From Microbacterium testaceum (lineage in GTDB: Bacteria > Actinomycetota > Actinomycetes > Actinomycetales > Microbacteriaceae): 64,000 nt of DNA. The notes beneath the pieces are model-generated. The model was not told the origin of the DNA. It made no database searches and saw only the letters and a program-made list of their open reading frames with translations. The position numbers were made by a program, and so were the translations under genes. The number at the start of each line of letters is the position of its first letter. Within the stretch, counting starts at the first letter, position 1. The DNA lies in assembly GCF_020781835.1 (NCBI RefSeq), contig NZ_JAJGNJ010000003.1:186001-250000 (forward strand), in the 5' to 3' direction. Positions 27,570-35,314 of this stretch are shown piece after piece.

Positions 27570-27866
27570 TCAGCGCACGACCACCGCGAGGACGTCGCGG
27601 GCCGAGAGCACGAGGTACTCGTCGGCGCCGAACTTGACCTCGGTGCCGCCGTACTTGCTGTACAGCACGCGGTCGCCGACGGCGACGTCGAGGGGGACAC
27701 GGTTGCCGTTGTCGTCGATGCGGCCGGGTCCGACGGCGACGACCTCGCCCTCCTGCGGCTTCTCCTTGGCGGTGTCGGGGATGACGAGACCACTCGCGGT
27801 GGTCTGCTCAGCCTCGACCTGCTTGATGACGATGCGGTCCTCGAGCGGCTTGATGGAAACCGACAC
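27570..27866 (-). CDS. groES: Co-chaperonin GroES (Hsp10)
   Basis: The 98-residue Hsp10 contains the family motifs [13 protein letters not shown] and [21 protein letters not shown]. It caps the GroEL chamber during protein folding. The start is GTG 27866. No groEL follows; a terminator comes instead, so GroEL must be encoded elsewhere. Two CIRCE-type operators upstream predict HrcA control. Confidence 0.97.
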   Translation of the reverse strand: MSVSIKPLEDRIVIKQVEAEQTTASGLVIPDTAKEKPQEGEVVAVGPGRIDDNGNRVPLDVAVGDRVLYSKYGGTEVKFGADEYLVLSARDVLAVVVR

Positions 27867-27900
27867 GGTCTACCTCTTCTTTCTCGTTACAGAAGACTCG

Positions 27901-27927
27901 TTAGCACCCACACCAGGAGAGTGCTAA
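27901..27927 (-). promoter_or_regulatory. CIRCE operator 1 upstream of groES
   Basis: TTAGCACCC-N9-GAGTGCTAA differs by one base from the CIRCE consensus (TTAGCACTC-N9-GAGTGCTAA) bound by the heat-shock repressor HrcA. It covers the expected transcription start region. Confidence 0.92.
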
Positions 27928-27931
27928 TCCG

Positions 27932-27960
27932 AGTGTAGAGAAGTGCTGGCACTCACGCAA
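27932..27960 (-). promoter_or_regulatory. groES promoter
   Basis: On the minus strand, TTGCGT (27960-27955), a 17-nt spacer and TACACT (27937-27932) form a sigma-70-like promoter. It is sandwiched between the two operators, the -35 lying inside operator 2. Confidence 0.7.
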
Positions 27961-27972
27961 CGCGAGTGCCAA
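27946..27972 (-). promoter_or_regulatory. CIRCE-like operator 2 overlapping the groES -35 region
   Basis: CTGGCACTC-N9-GAGTGCCAA keeps the 9-bp arms, the N9 spacing and the GCACTC/GAGTGC core of CIRCE but has GG/CC in place of TA/TA. Its centre is 45 bp from that of operator 1. Confidence 0.75.
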
Positions 27973-27997
27973 TACATTCGACACCTAGGCTGGCCGG

Positions 27998-29188
27998 GTG
28001 GAGATCGCCGAGCTGACCGCGCTGCTCACGCCCGAGGGGTTGACGCTGCTCGACGACGTGGGCGGCCTCGCCACCACCGACGACGTCGCGCGCGCCGTCT
28101 CCCGCCTCCGGTCCGCCGGCCACTCCCCCGACCTGGTGGCCGCCGTCGTAGGCCAGGCGAGACTCCGTGTCCGCGCAGGCGCGAAGTTCGGCCCCTTCGC
28201 CGACCGCATGCTGTTCACCCGCGCCGGGCTCGAGCAGGCGACGCGGCTGTCCATCGCGGCGCGCCACGCCGGCCGCTTCCGCGCGGCGGGCCTGCGCACC
28301 GTGGCGGACCTCGGGTGCGGGATCGGCGGGGACGCTCTGGGCCTGGCCGGGCTCGGCATCCGGGTGCGGGCCGTGGATGCCGACGAGGTGACGGCCGCGA
28401 TCGCCGCCTACAACCTCGCCCCCTTCGGCGACGCCGTCACCGTGGCCCACGGCCGAGCGCAGGATACCGACCTCGACGATGTGGATGCGGTGTGGCTCGA
28501 CCCCGCGCGCCGGACGGCGGGACACGGGGAGACGCGCCGGGTCGCGGCCGAACAGTGGTCGCCTCCCCTGGACTGGGTGTTCTCGCTGCTGGAGCGTCTG
28601 CCCGGCGGTGTGAAGCTCGGGCCGGCCTTCGACCGCGCCGCGATCCCGGAGGGTGTCGAAGCGCAGTGGATCAGCGCCGACGGGTCCACGATCGAACTCG
28701 TCCTGTGGTCGGGGAGCCTCGCCCGCGACGGCGTCGGGCGCGCGGCCCTGGTCGTGCGAGGCGATGAGGCCTGGGAGCTGACCGCGCCCGCCGACGCTCC
28801 CGACGCCGAGCCCCGCGAACTCGGCGCCTTCGTGCACGAGCCCGACGGAGCCGTCATCCGCGCTCGGCTCATCGGCGAGGTCGCGCGATCGCTCGAGGCC
28901 GGCATGCTGGCACCCGGGATCGCCTACCTCACATCGGATGCCGCCCTGACGAGCCCCTTCGTGTCGTCGTTCCGCATACGCGAGGAGCTGCCCACCGACA
29001 CGAAGAAGCTGTCCCGCGCCCTGCGCGAGCGCGACATCGGGACGCTGGAGATCAAGAAGCGCGGGGTGGACGTCGACCCCGCCGCACTGCGGACGCGTCT
29101 CTCGCTGCGCGGCGACGAGTCCGCGACCCTGCTGATCACGCGGGTCGCCGGCCGCCGCATCGCCCTTCTCGCCGACCGCGTGGCGTGA
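27998..29188 (+). CDS. Class I SAM-dependent methyltransferase with THUMP-like C-terminal domain
   Basis: The 396-residue protein has a SAM-binding motif DLGCGIGGDALGLAGLG and a DPARRT motif after the fourth strand, followed by a C-terminal THUMP-like region. It is probably a nucleic-acid methyltransferase, but the target is unknown. The start is GTG 27998, with TAGGCT at 27986-27991 exactly 6 nt upstream (leaderless). The promoter lies just beyond CIRCE operator 2, so HrcA could also affect it. It is convergent with the DUF4190 gene, with 6 nt between stops. Confidence 0.85.
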   Translation: MEIAELTALLTPEGLTLLDDVGGLATTDDVARAVSRLRSAGHSPDLVAAVVGQARLRVRAGAKFGPFADRMLFTRAGLEQATRLSIAARHAGRFRAAGLRTVADLGCGIGGDALGLAGLGIRVRAVDADEVTAAIAAYNLAPFGDAVTVAHGRAQDTDLDDVDAVWLDPARRTAGHGETRRVAAEQWSPPLDWVFSLLERLPGGVKLGPAFDRAAIPEGVEAQWISADGSTIELVLWSGSLARDGVGRAALVVRGDEAWELTAPADAPDAEPRELGAFVHEPDGAVIRARLIGEVARSLEAGMLAPGIAYLTSDAALTSPFVSSFRIREELPTDTKKLSRALRERDIGTLEIKKRGVDVDPAALRTRLSLRGDESATLLITRVAGRRIALLADRVA

Positions 29189-29194
29189 GGCCGG

Positions 29195-29623
29195 TCAGAA
29201 CGTCGAGAGCTGGGGCAGCGCCCAGAGCAGCCAGCCGATGCTGAACAGCACCGACACAACCGCGAGGGCGAGCGCCCAGATCGCCACGCGACGGCTGTCG
29301 TGCGCACGTCGCAGCGAGATGATCGACATGACGATCGCGATGACGCCGAGCGGCAGCAGGACCCCGACGAACAGCGACGCGATGAGCGCCGCGATCGCGG
29401 CGGCCAGCGCCCACGGCGCGACCGAGGGCGGCGCGACCGGCCGCGGCGGACTCCAGGGAAGAACGTGCTCGCCGAAGGCCGCACGCTCCAGCTGCGCGGT
29501 CGGAAGGCGCTGATCGTCGAACGCATCGCCCGCCGCGATCTGCTCCGCCGCCGAGGGCGCGGCTACGAACGGGGACTCCCCTGCTTTGCGCGCGCGCCGC
29601 GTCGGAGGGAGCGACTCGCTCAC
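29195..29623 (-). CDS. Two-helix membrane protein (DUF4190-like)
   Basis: The 142-residue protein has a polar, proline-rich N-terminus of about 70 residues and then two transmembrane helices ([20 protein letters not shown] and [20 protein letters not shown]) separated by a short basic loop ([10 protein letters not shown]). This resembles DUF4190-type proteins of unknown function. GTG 29623 overlaps the tsaD stop by 4 nt, so it is the last gene of the tsaB-rimI-tsaD operon. Confidence 0.75.
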   Translation of the reverse strand: MSESLPPTRRARKAGESPFVAAPSAAEQIAAGDAFDDQRLPTAQLERAAFGEHVLPWSPPRPVAPPSVAPWALAAAIAALIASLFVGVLLPLGVIAIVMSIISLRRAHDSRRVAIWALALAVVSVLFSIGWLLWALPQLSTF

Positions 29624-30723
29624 GAGGCGGCCCCGACGACGAGCCCGCCGGGTGCCGTGGCATCCGGATCCTCGGCTACCTGGATCTCTGTCACCGGGAG
29701 GGTGGAGTCCGCGCCGAAGGCGAGGGTCGACGGGCGACGGCCCGATGCGATCAGCTCCGCGGCGAGCGCGGCGATCATCGCGCCGTTGTCGGTGCACAGC
29801 CGCAGCGGAGGGATGCGCACCGCGACCCCCGCGGCGGCGGCGCGCTCGAGGGCCACGTCGCGCAGACGCTTGTTGGCGATGACCCCTCCGCCCAGCAGCA
29901 GTCGCGGAACGCCGTACCGCTCGCACGCGTCGAGGGCCTTGGTGACCAGAACGTCGACCACGGCCTCGCGGAACGACGCCGCCACATCGGCCACCGGCAC
30001 CGGCTCCCCCGCCGCCTCGTGCTGCTCGACCCAGCGCGCGACGGCCGTCTTCAGGCCCGAGAACGAGAAGTCGTAGCGGTGGGATGCCATGTCGGAGGCG
30101 CGGGAGAGCCCGCGGGGGAAGCGGATCGCGGCGGGATCGCCCGAGGCGGCGGCGCGATCGATCTCGGGGCCGCCGGGATAGGGCAGCTTCAGCAGGCGCG
30201 CGACCTTGTCGAACGCCTCGCCCGCGGCGTCGTCCATCGTCTCGCCGAGGAGCTCCACGTCGCTGGTGAGGTCGCGGACGAGGAGCAGCGACGTGTGCCC
30301 TCCGCTGACGAGCAGGGCGACCGTGGGGTACTCCAGTTCGCCGGCATCGGCGTCGAGGATGTCGGCGGCGATGTGGCCGACGAGATGGTTCACAGCGTAC
30401 AGAGGCTTGTCGAGGGCGACCGCGAGCCCCTTCGCCGCGCCGACGCCGACCATCAGGGCGCCGGCGAGTCCCGGACCGCTGGTCACGGCCACGGCGTCGA
30501 GGTCGCCGAGGCTCACCCCGGCCTCGGCGAGCGCGGCGTCGATCGACGGCTGCAGCGCCTCGAGGTGCGCGCGTGCGGCGACCTCGGGGACGACGCCGCC
30601 GTAGCGTGCGTGCTCGTCCATGCTGGAGGCGATCGTGTTGCTCAGCAGCTGCCGGCCGCGGACGATCCCGATCCCGGTCTCGTCGCAGCTGGTCTCGATG
30701 CCGAGCACGAGGGGCGCGTCCAT
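29620..30723 (-). CDS. tsaD: tRNA N6-threonylcarbamoyladenosine transferase TsaD
   Basis: The 367-residue ASKHA-fold protein transfers threonylcarbamoyl to A37 of ANN-decoding tRNAs. The metal-binding HLVGH motif (His113, His117), [13 protein letters not shown] and the C-terminal [10 protein letters not shown] are all present. ATG 30723 overlaps the rimI stop (TGATG). It works with TsaB and TsaE, both encoded in this window. Confidence 0.97.
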   Translation of the reverse strand: MDAPLVLGIETSCDETGIGIVRGRQLLSNTIASSMDEHARYGGVVPEVAARAHLEALQPSIDAALAEAGVSLGDLDAVAVTSGPGLAGALMVGVGAAKGLAVALDKPLYAVNHLVGHIAADILDADAGELEYPTVALLVSGGHTSLLLVRDLTSDVELLGETMDDAAGEAFDKVARLLKLPYPGGPEIDRAAASGDPAAIRFPRGLSRASDMASHRYDFSFSGLKTAVARWVEQHEAAGEPVPVADVAASFREAVVDVLVTKALDACERYGVPRLLLGGGVIANKRLRDVALERAAAAGVAVRIPPLRLCTDNGAMIAALAAELIASGRRPSTLAFGADSTLPVTEIQVAEDPDATAPGGLVVGAAS

Positions 30724-31226
30724 CAGCACCATCCCTTTCCGGTCGCCGTCGCGTCGTCGGGCGTGCGTCGTGCGGCCCACGCGCGCAGGTCGAGCTGCAT
30801 GACGATCGCGTCGACGTCGTCGGGTTGGTAGTAGCGCGGGCGGCGACCGACCTCGGCGAATCCCTCCGAGACGTACAGCGTCTGCGCGACGGGGTTGTCG
30901 GCGCGCACCTCGAGGAAGACCTCGTGCACCCCACGGCGCACGGCCTCTTCGAGCAGCTCGGTCAGCAGGGCACGGCCGCGCCCGCGTCCGCGCGCGGTCT
31001 CGGCGATCGTGATCGTCTGGATGTCGGCATCCCGCGCCCCCCGCACGGCGCGCAGACCCGCGTAGCCGACGAGGCGCCCCGCTTCTTCGACGACGACGTA
31101 CCAGCCGTGCGGAGACGCCAGCTCCTCGCGCATCATCGCGGGGCTCCACGCGTCGGTCGGGAACGAGGTGTGCTCGAGCGCCATGATCGCGTCGAGGTCG
31201 TCGAGGGTCGCGGCGCGGGTGCTCAC
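30723..31226 (-). CDS. rimI: Ribosomal-protein-alanine N-acetyltransferase RimI
   Basis: The 167-residue GNAT protein has the acetyl-CoA-binding [15 protein letters not shown] motif, the [21 protein letters not shown] block typical of RimI, and PRYYQP near the end. It would acetylate the N-terminus of ribosomal protein S18 and perhaps others. GTG 31226 overlaps the tsaB stop by 4 nt. Confidence 0.93.
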   Translation of the reverse strand: MSTRAATLDDLDAIMALEHTSFPTDAWSPAMMREELASPHGWYVVVEEAGRLVGYAGLRAVRGARDADIQTITIAETARGRGRGRALLTELLEEAVRRGVHEVFLEVRADNPVAQTLYVSEGFAEVGRRPRYYQPDDVDAIVMQLDLRAWAARRTPDDATATGKGWC

Positions 31227-31858
31227 GCGCTCACCCGCTTGGGGGCGTGCGCGGCGACCACGTCGGGGCTGCGCAGGTAGAGCGGCTCGGGGCCGGCGAG
31301 CACGCGGCCCGCGTCGAGCGCGCGCGCCGCCGCGAGGGCGATCATCGCCGCCGACACGCTCGTGGCGTCGTACCGCGCGGCCCCGGCCTCGGCGAGGCGG
31401 GCGTCGAGGTCGTCGCGCGGGCTGAGCGCGGCATCCGTGATCCGGAGGGGAAGACCGTCGTCGTCGAGACCCTCGTAGACGCTGTAGGCGAACTCTTTGC
31501 GGCGGGCATCGGTGACGGCGGCGAAGCGCGGGGTCTCGGTGTCGGTGAGGGCGTCGGCGAGCAGGACGCCCAGGGCGATGCCGTCGTGGCTGGGCACCGG
31601 GACGGCCCGGATGCCGCGGCCGAGGGCGAACGCGCGGGCCGTGGCGATACCGACCCGCAGACCCGTGAACGGCCCGGGCCCCATGCCGATCGCGACGTGC
31701 GTCGGCGCGGATGCCACCCGGATGGCGCGGGCGAGGAGATCGCCGATGACCTCCGCGTGCCCGAGCGGATCGGCGCTCTGCTCGTCGGCGAGGACTTCCC
31801 CGTCGCGGGCGATCGCCGCCACCGCGGTGCCGAGGGAGGTGTCGATGCCGATGATCAC
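31223..31858 (-). CDS. tsaB: tRNA threonylcarbamoyladenosine biosynthesis protein TsaB
   Basis: The 211-residue ASKHA-like partner of TsaD starts with [15 protein letters not shown] and has the [19 protein letters not shown] block. It stabilises the t6A-forming complex. The start is GTG 31858, with TACCCT at 31865-31870 6 nt upstream, so this is the leaderless first gene of tsaB-rimI-tsaD-DUF4190. Confidence 0.95.
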   Translation of the reverse strand: MIIGIDTSLGTAVAAIARDGEVLADEQSADPLGHAEVIGDLLARAIRVASAPTHVAIGMGPGPFTGLRVGIATARAFALGRGIRAVPVPSHDGIALGVLLADALTDTETPRFAAVTDARRKEFAYSVYEGLDDDGLPLRITDAALSPRDDLDARLAEAGAARYDATSVSAAMIALAAARALDAGRVLAGPEPLYLRSPDVVAAHAPKRVSA

Positions 31859-31920
31859 CGTTCCAGGGTATCCGGGGCGCACGACACGGATGCCGCCTCG
31901 GTGTGGGCTTGCCGTGCCCT

Positions 31921-31991
31921 GTCCCACTTCTGGCGGGTGCATGTCCCCTTTCTTGCTGTCTGCGACCTCGGCAGACCGCAAGAAGTGGGAC
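31921..31991. repeat. Nested inverted repeat upstream of tsaB and the hydrolase gene
   Basis: Outer 16-bp arms (31921-31936 and 31976-31991) match at 15 of 16 positions. Inside, TTCTTGC-T-GTCTGC (31950-31963) pairs with GCAGAC-C-GCAAGAA (31971-31984) around a 7-nt loop. The right outer arm overlaps the right inner arm, so the two folds exclude each other. It lies in the divergent gap between tsaB and the alpha/beta hydrolase. Confidence 0.8.
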
Positions 31992-32063
31992 GGAGGCCGC
32001 GCGGCCACGACCTGCCGGCGTTCACCAGGCATCCGGTCCAGGCCTCGGCTCCGAACACAGGGC

Positions 32064-32981
32064 ATGGAACGACGGTTGCGCCGGCTGGTGGTGCCCACGG
32101 CCGTGGGACCGGTGGTCGCCCACGCGGGACGACGCTCCACCGGTGCCGTGGCCACGGTGCTGCTGCACGGCGCCGCCGGGTCGTGGAGGACGTGGATGCC
32201 ACTGCTCACCGCGGCCGACCGGCTCGGCATCCCGCTCGACGACGTCATCGCGGTCGACCTGCCCGGCTGGGGCGAGTCGCCCGGCCCGGTGCCGACACCC
32301 GCGGACGCGGCCGAGGCCGTCGTCGCCGTCGCCCGCGCGCTGGGCTACCCCCGCTGGCGCGTCGTGGGCCATTCGCTCGGTGCCGTCATCGCCCTGGACA
32401 TCGCCGCGCGCTTCCCCGCCCAGACCGTGGCCGTCGGACTGGTCTCGCCCACCGGCGCCGCGGCACGGGCGATCCTGGACCGTCCCCTGTCCGGATCGGT
32501 GAGACTTCCCGCCTTCGCGGGCATGGTCGCCGCGATGGCCGTCCTGCGCGGCCTCGGCCCGGTCGCGCGCCCGCTGCTGCGGGGGCTGCGCCTCATCGGT
32601 GCACTGCACCTCCTCGCGCGCCCGCTGTTCCGGCATCCGGACCGCGTCGGCCGCGGGGTATCGGACGCGCTGGCCGAGGAGATCCGGCCGGCGGCGTTCC
32701 TCGCCGCGGTCCGAGCAGCGCGGACCCACGACGATGCGGCATGGCGACGGATCACGGCGCCGGTGCGCGCCGTCCGCGGACGGCACGACGTGTTCGCCGG
32801 TCGGCAGGACCCGCGCGATGCCCGCCGCCGGATCCCCGGCTACCGCGAGACGGTGCTCGAGGACAGCGGGCACTTCGCCCACGTCGAGCAGGCGTACGAG
32901 ACCCTGCGAGCCCTGCGCGAGGTCTGGACCGCCGAGCCCGACCGGCGTTCGTCGCCGCGGCACGGTCTGCAGCCGACCTGA
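32064..32981 (+). CDS. Alpha/beta hydrolase
   Basis: The 305-residue protein has the oxyanion segment LLHGAAGSWRTW, the nucleophile elbow GHSLGAV and a late EDSGHFAHVEQ block holding the catalytic His. The substrate is unknown. The start is ATG 32064, where homology-like sequence begins. It is encoded on the opposite strand from the t6A genes and separates tsaE from tsaB. Its stop lies 7 nt from the tsaE stop. Confidence 0.85.
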   Translation: MERRLRRLVVPTAVGPVVAHAGRRSTGAVATVLLHGAAGSWRTWMPLLTAADRLGIPLDDVIAVDLPGWGESPGPVPTPADAAEAVVAVARALGYPRWRVVGHSLGAVIALDIAARFPAQTVAVGLVSPTGAAARAILDRPLSGSVRLPAFAGMVAAMAVLRGLGPVARPLLRGLRLIGALHLLARPLFRHPDRVGRGVSDALAEEIRPAAFLAAVRAARTHDDAAWRRITAPVRAVRGRHDVFAGRQDPRDARRRIPGYRETVLEDSGHFAHVEQAYETLRALREVWTAEPDRRSSPRHGLQPT

Positions 32982-32988
32982 GCCCCGC

Positions 32989-33492
32989 TCAGGGCCGACG
33001 CGAGATGGTCACCGTGCGGGGCGCGTCGGCATCCAGCTCGAGGGTGTGGCCGGCGATCTCGCCGCACGCGTTGTCGACGCCGCGACCGCCGACCTGACGC
33101 GAGATCTCGACCTCCCACCAGGTGTCGGCGAGGTGGTCGGCGACGCCGCGCCCCCACTCCACGATCACGACGGAGTGCTCGACGTCGATGTCGAGATCGT
33201 CGAGCTCGACGGCGGCGCCGAGTCGGTAGGCATCCACGTGCACCAGGGGCGCGCCGCCGACGAGCGACGGGTGCGTCCGCGCGATGACGAACGTCGGGCT
33301 CTGGACCGGACCCCGGATGCCGAGACCCTCGCCGATCCCGCGGGTCAGGGTCGTCTTGCCGGCGCCGAGGGGACCGGTGAGCACGACGACATCGCCCGGT
33401 TCGAGCGCGCGGCCGAGGGCGCGGCCCAGTTCTTCCATGTCGACGGGACCGGCGATCTCGCGCTCGCCCAGCAGCTCCGCGGGGACGCTCAT
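32989..33492 (-). CDS. tsaE: tRNA threonylcarbamoyladenosine biosynthesis ATPase TsaE
   Basis: The 167-residue P-loop ATPase has LTGPLGAGKTTLTRGI and the family segments QSPTFVIAR and HVDAYRLG. It drives turnover of the TsaBD complex. ATG 33492 overlaps the alr stop by 4 nt. It is about 45 residues longer at the C-terminus than minimal TsaE proteins. Confidence 0.96.
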   Translation of the reverse strand: MSVPAELLGEREIAGPVDMEELGRALGRALEPGDVVVLTGPLGAGKTTLTRGIGEGLGIRGPVQSPTFVIARTHPSLVGGAPLVHVDAYRLGAAVELDDLDIDVEHSVVIVEWGRGVADHLADTWWEVEISRQVGGRGVDNACGEIAGHTLELDADAPRTVTISRRP

Positions 33493-34610
33493 GCGCCCAC
33501 CTCCCGTCGCGGAACCCGCGGACCGATGCGCGTGACGATCTCGTAGTCGATGGTGTCCGCGGCATCCGCCCAGTCCCTGGCCGCCGGCACCCCCAGCGTC
33601 GGGTCGCCGAACAGCACGGCCTCGTCGCCCACGGATACGGGGTGGTCGCCGACGTCGACGACGAACTGGTCCATCGCGATGCGCCCTGCCACGGTGAATC
33701 GACGACCGTTGATCGTCACCGGTCCGCGCCCCGACGCCTGCCGGGGGACGCCGTCCGCGTACCCGAGCGGCACCAGGGCCAGGGTCGTGTCGGTCTCGGT
33801 GCGGTAGGCGTAGCCGTAGGACACCCCGGTTCCGGCGGGCACACGCCGTACCGCGGCGACCGCGCCGCGCAGCGTCATCGCGGGGCGCAGACCCAGGTCG
33901 GCCGAGGAGCGGTCTACGAGCGGGGAGATGCCGTAGATCCCGATGCCGATGCGCACGCAGTTCAGTCGGGCCTCGGGCAGGGCGATCGCGGCGTGGGTCG
34001 CGGCGATGTGCCGCAGGGGCGGGTTCAGCCCGGCGGCGGCCGCGAGCACGACGCCCTCCTCGAACTTCGCCAGCGCCGCGCGATCGTCGGCCTCGCTCGT
34101 GTTCGACAAGTGGGAGAACAGTCCGACGACCCGCAGGCGCCCGATCCGTTCCAGGCGCGCGGCCTCGGAGAACACCACGCGCCAGTCGGCCGGGGCGATG
34201 CCGTTGCGCGACAGACCCGTCTCGATCTTGAGGTGGACGGCCGCCGGCCGATCGCCCTGGGCCGCCTCACCGGCGCGCAGCAGCTGGTCGATGTCGGAGA
34301 TGCCGAGCTCGACGTCCTCGCGCACCGCCTCCACGAACGACGCACCGGGCGCGTGCAGCCACGCGAACAGCGGCGCCCGGATCCCCCGTCGCCGCAGCGC
34401 CAGCGCCTCGTCGACGTCGGACACCCCGATGCGCGTCGCTCCCCCGCGCAGCGCCGCGACCGCCGCCCGATGCGCCCCGTGTCCGTAGCCTTCGGCCTTC
34501 ACGACCGCGATGACCTCGACGCCGGTGAGCCGCCGCAGGTGCCGGACGTTCTCGGCGATCGCGTCGACGTCGACCAGCGCTTCGCGCAGCACTCCGGATG
34601 CCATCCTCAT
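33489..34610 (-). CDS. alr: Alanine racemase
   Basis: The 373-residue PLP enzyme makes D-alanine for peptidoglycan. Lys38 in VVKAEGYGHGA binds PLP, and GVSYGYAY supplies the region of the second catalytic Tyr. The C-terminal beta-domain contains VAGRIAMDQFVVDVG. ATG 34610 overlaps the acpS stop by 4 nt. The frame runs open much further upstream, but that part is acpS in another frame. Confidence 0.97.
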   Translation of the reverse strand: MRMASGVLREALVDVDAIAENVRHLRRLTGVEVIAVVKAEGYGHGAHRAAVAALRGGATRIGVSDVDEALALRRRGIRAPLFAWLHAPGASFVEAVREDVELGISDIDQLLRAGEAAQGDRPAAVHLKIETGLSRNGIAPADWRVVFSEAARLERIGRLRVVGLFSHLSNTSEADDRAALAKFEEGVVLAAAAGLNPPLRHIAATHAAIALPEARLNCVRIGIGIYGISPLVDRSSADLGLRPAMTLRGAVAAVRRVPAGTGVSYGYAYRTETDTTLALVPLGYADGVPRQASGRGPVTINGRRFTVAGRIAMDQFVVDVGDHPVSVGDEAVLFGDPTLGVPAARDWADAADTIDYEIVTRIGPRVPRREVGA

Positions 34611-35011
34611 GCGGTGTCCTCTCGGGTCGGTGCCGCGGTCCCGAGCTCCGGTGCTCCCGCTCCGGCCTCGGCGATGACGTAGGCCGTGGCGAGGGCCGCG
34701 TCGTGCGACATCGACAGGTGCAGCGCGGTGATCCCACGTGCCGACACCGTCACGGCTGTCTCGCCGGTCAGCGTGAACGTCGGGCGCCCGGAGGGTTCTG
34801 GCGTCACCTCGATGTCGGTCCAGTACACGCCGTCGGAGCCGCCGAGCGCCTTGATCAACGCCTCTTTCGCGGCATACCGCGCCGCCAGCGACCGGGGCTT
34901 GAGCAGCCGCTCCGCGGGAGCGAACAGTCGCGCGAGCAGGCGCGGGGTGCGGGCGAGTTGCTGCTCGAAGCGGGGGACGTCGACCAGGTCGACGCCGATT
35001 CCGACGATCAT
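34607..35011 (-). CDS. acpS: Holo-[acyl-carrier-protein] synthase
   Basis: The 134-residue 4'-phosphopantetheinyl transferase has GIGVDLVDVPRF with the metal-binding Asp, and RYAAKEALIKALG with the catalytic Glu/Lys. It activates acyl carrier protein with CoA. A GGGAGGG ribosome site precedes ATG 35011. The gene leads acpS-alr-tsaE, all with 4-nt overlaps. Confidence 0.95.
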   Translation of the reverse strand: MIVGIGVDLVDVPRFEQQLARTPRLLARLFAPAERLLKPRSLAARYAAKEALIKALGGSDGVYWTDIEVTPEPSGRPTFTLTGETAVTVSARGITALHLSMSHDAALATAYVIAEAGAGAPELGTAAPTREDTA

Positions 35012-35082
35012 GCGCCCTCCCTCCCTGGCATCCTGTCCATTCTGCCGTGCGGACGGTCTCCCGGCCGCGCGGCCCTACACGC

Positions 35083-35248
35083 ACAACTCCGGCGAACTTC
35101 ACCGGTATTGCCCGATCACCGCCCCACGTGGCGCCGACAGCCGGAGTTGCGCGGACGCCCGGGCGCCGCCGACGCGCCGTCACAACTCCGGCGTCAACGA
35201 CCACCTGGACCCCGTCGCGGCGTCACCCGGCGGGAATGCCGGAGTTCT
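35083..35248. repeat. Two tandem copies of an ACAACTCCGGC inverted-repeat unit
   Basis: Four copies of the 11-nt core alternate in orientation: 35083-35093 (+), 35140-35150 (-), 35182-35192 (+) and 35238-35248 (-). Each plus/minus pair encloses 46 or 45 nt. The loops are not obviously alike, so the arms and spacing are what is conserved. Confidence 0.8.
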
Positions 35249-35270
35249 GTGTGCGTCCACGACGAAGAAG

Positions 35271-35299
35271 GGGGCCGGATGCCACTGGCATCCGGCCCC
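35271..35299 (-). terminator. Intrinsic terminator of glmS
   Basis: A perfect 13-bp stem (35271-35283 with 35287-35299) with a 3-nt loop lies 15 nt past the glmS stop. It is followed on the minus strand by CTTCTTCGTC. Confidence 0.85.
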
Positions 35300-35314
35300 G
35301 AGAAAATGCGGGTG

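Larger units (their letters stand above)
35012..35314. other. Intergenic region between acpS and glmS
   Basis: This 303-nt gap has no credible gene. It holds two tandem ACAACTCCGGC inverted-repeat units (35083-35248) and the glmS terminator (35271-35299). The acpS promoter should lie at its left end. Confidence 0.8.

Noticed and set aside
35054..35130. Small ORFs in the acpS-glmS gap
   Set aside because: Candidate frames show no G/C third-position preference or ribosome sites; the region is better explained by inverted repeats.
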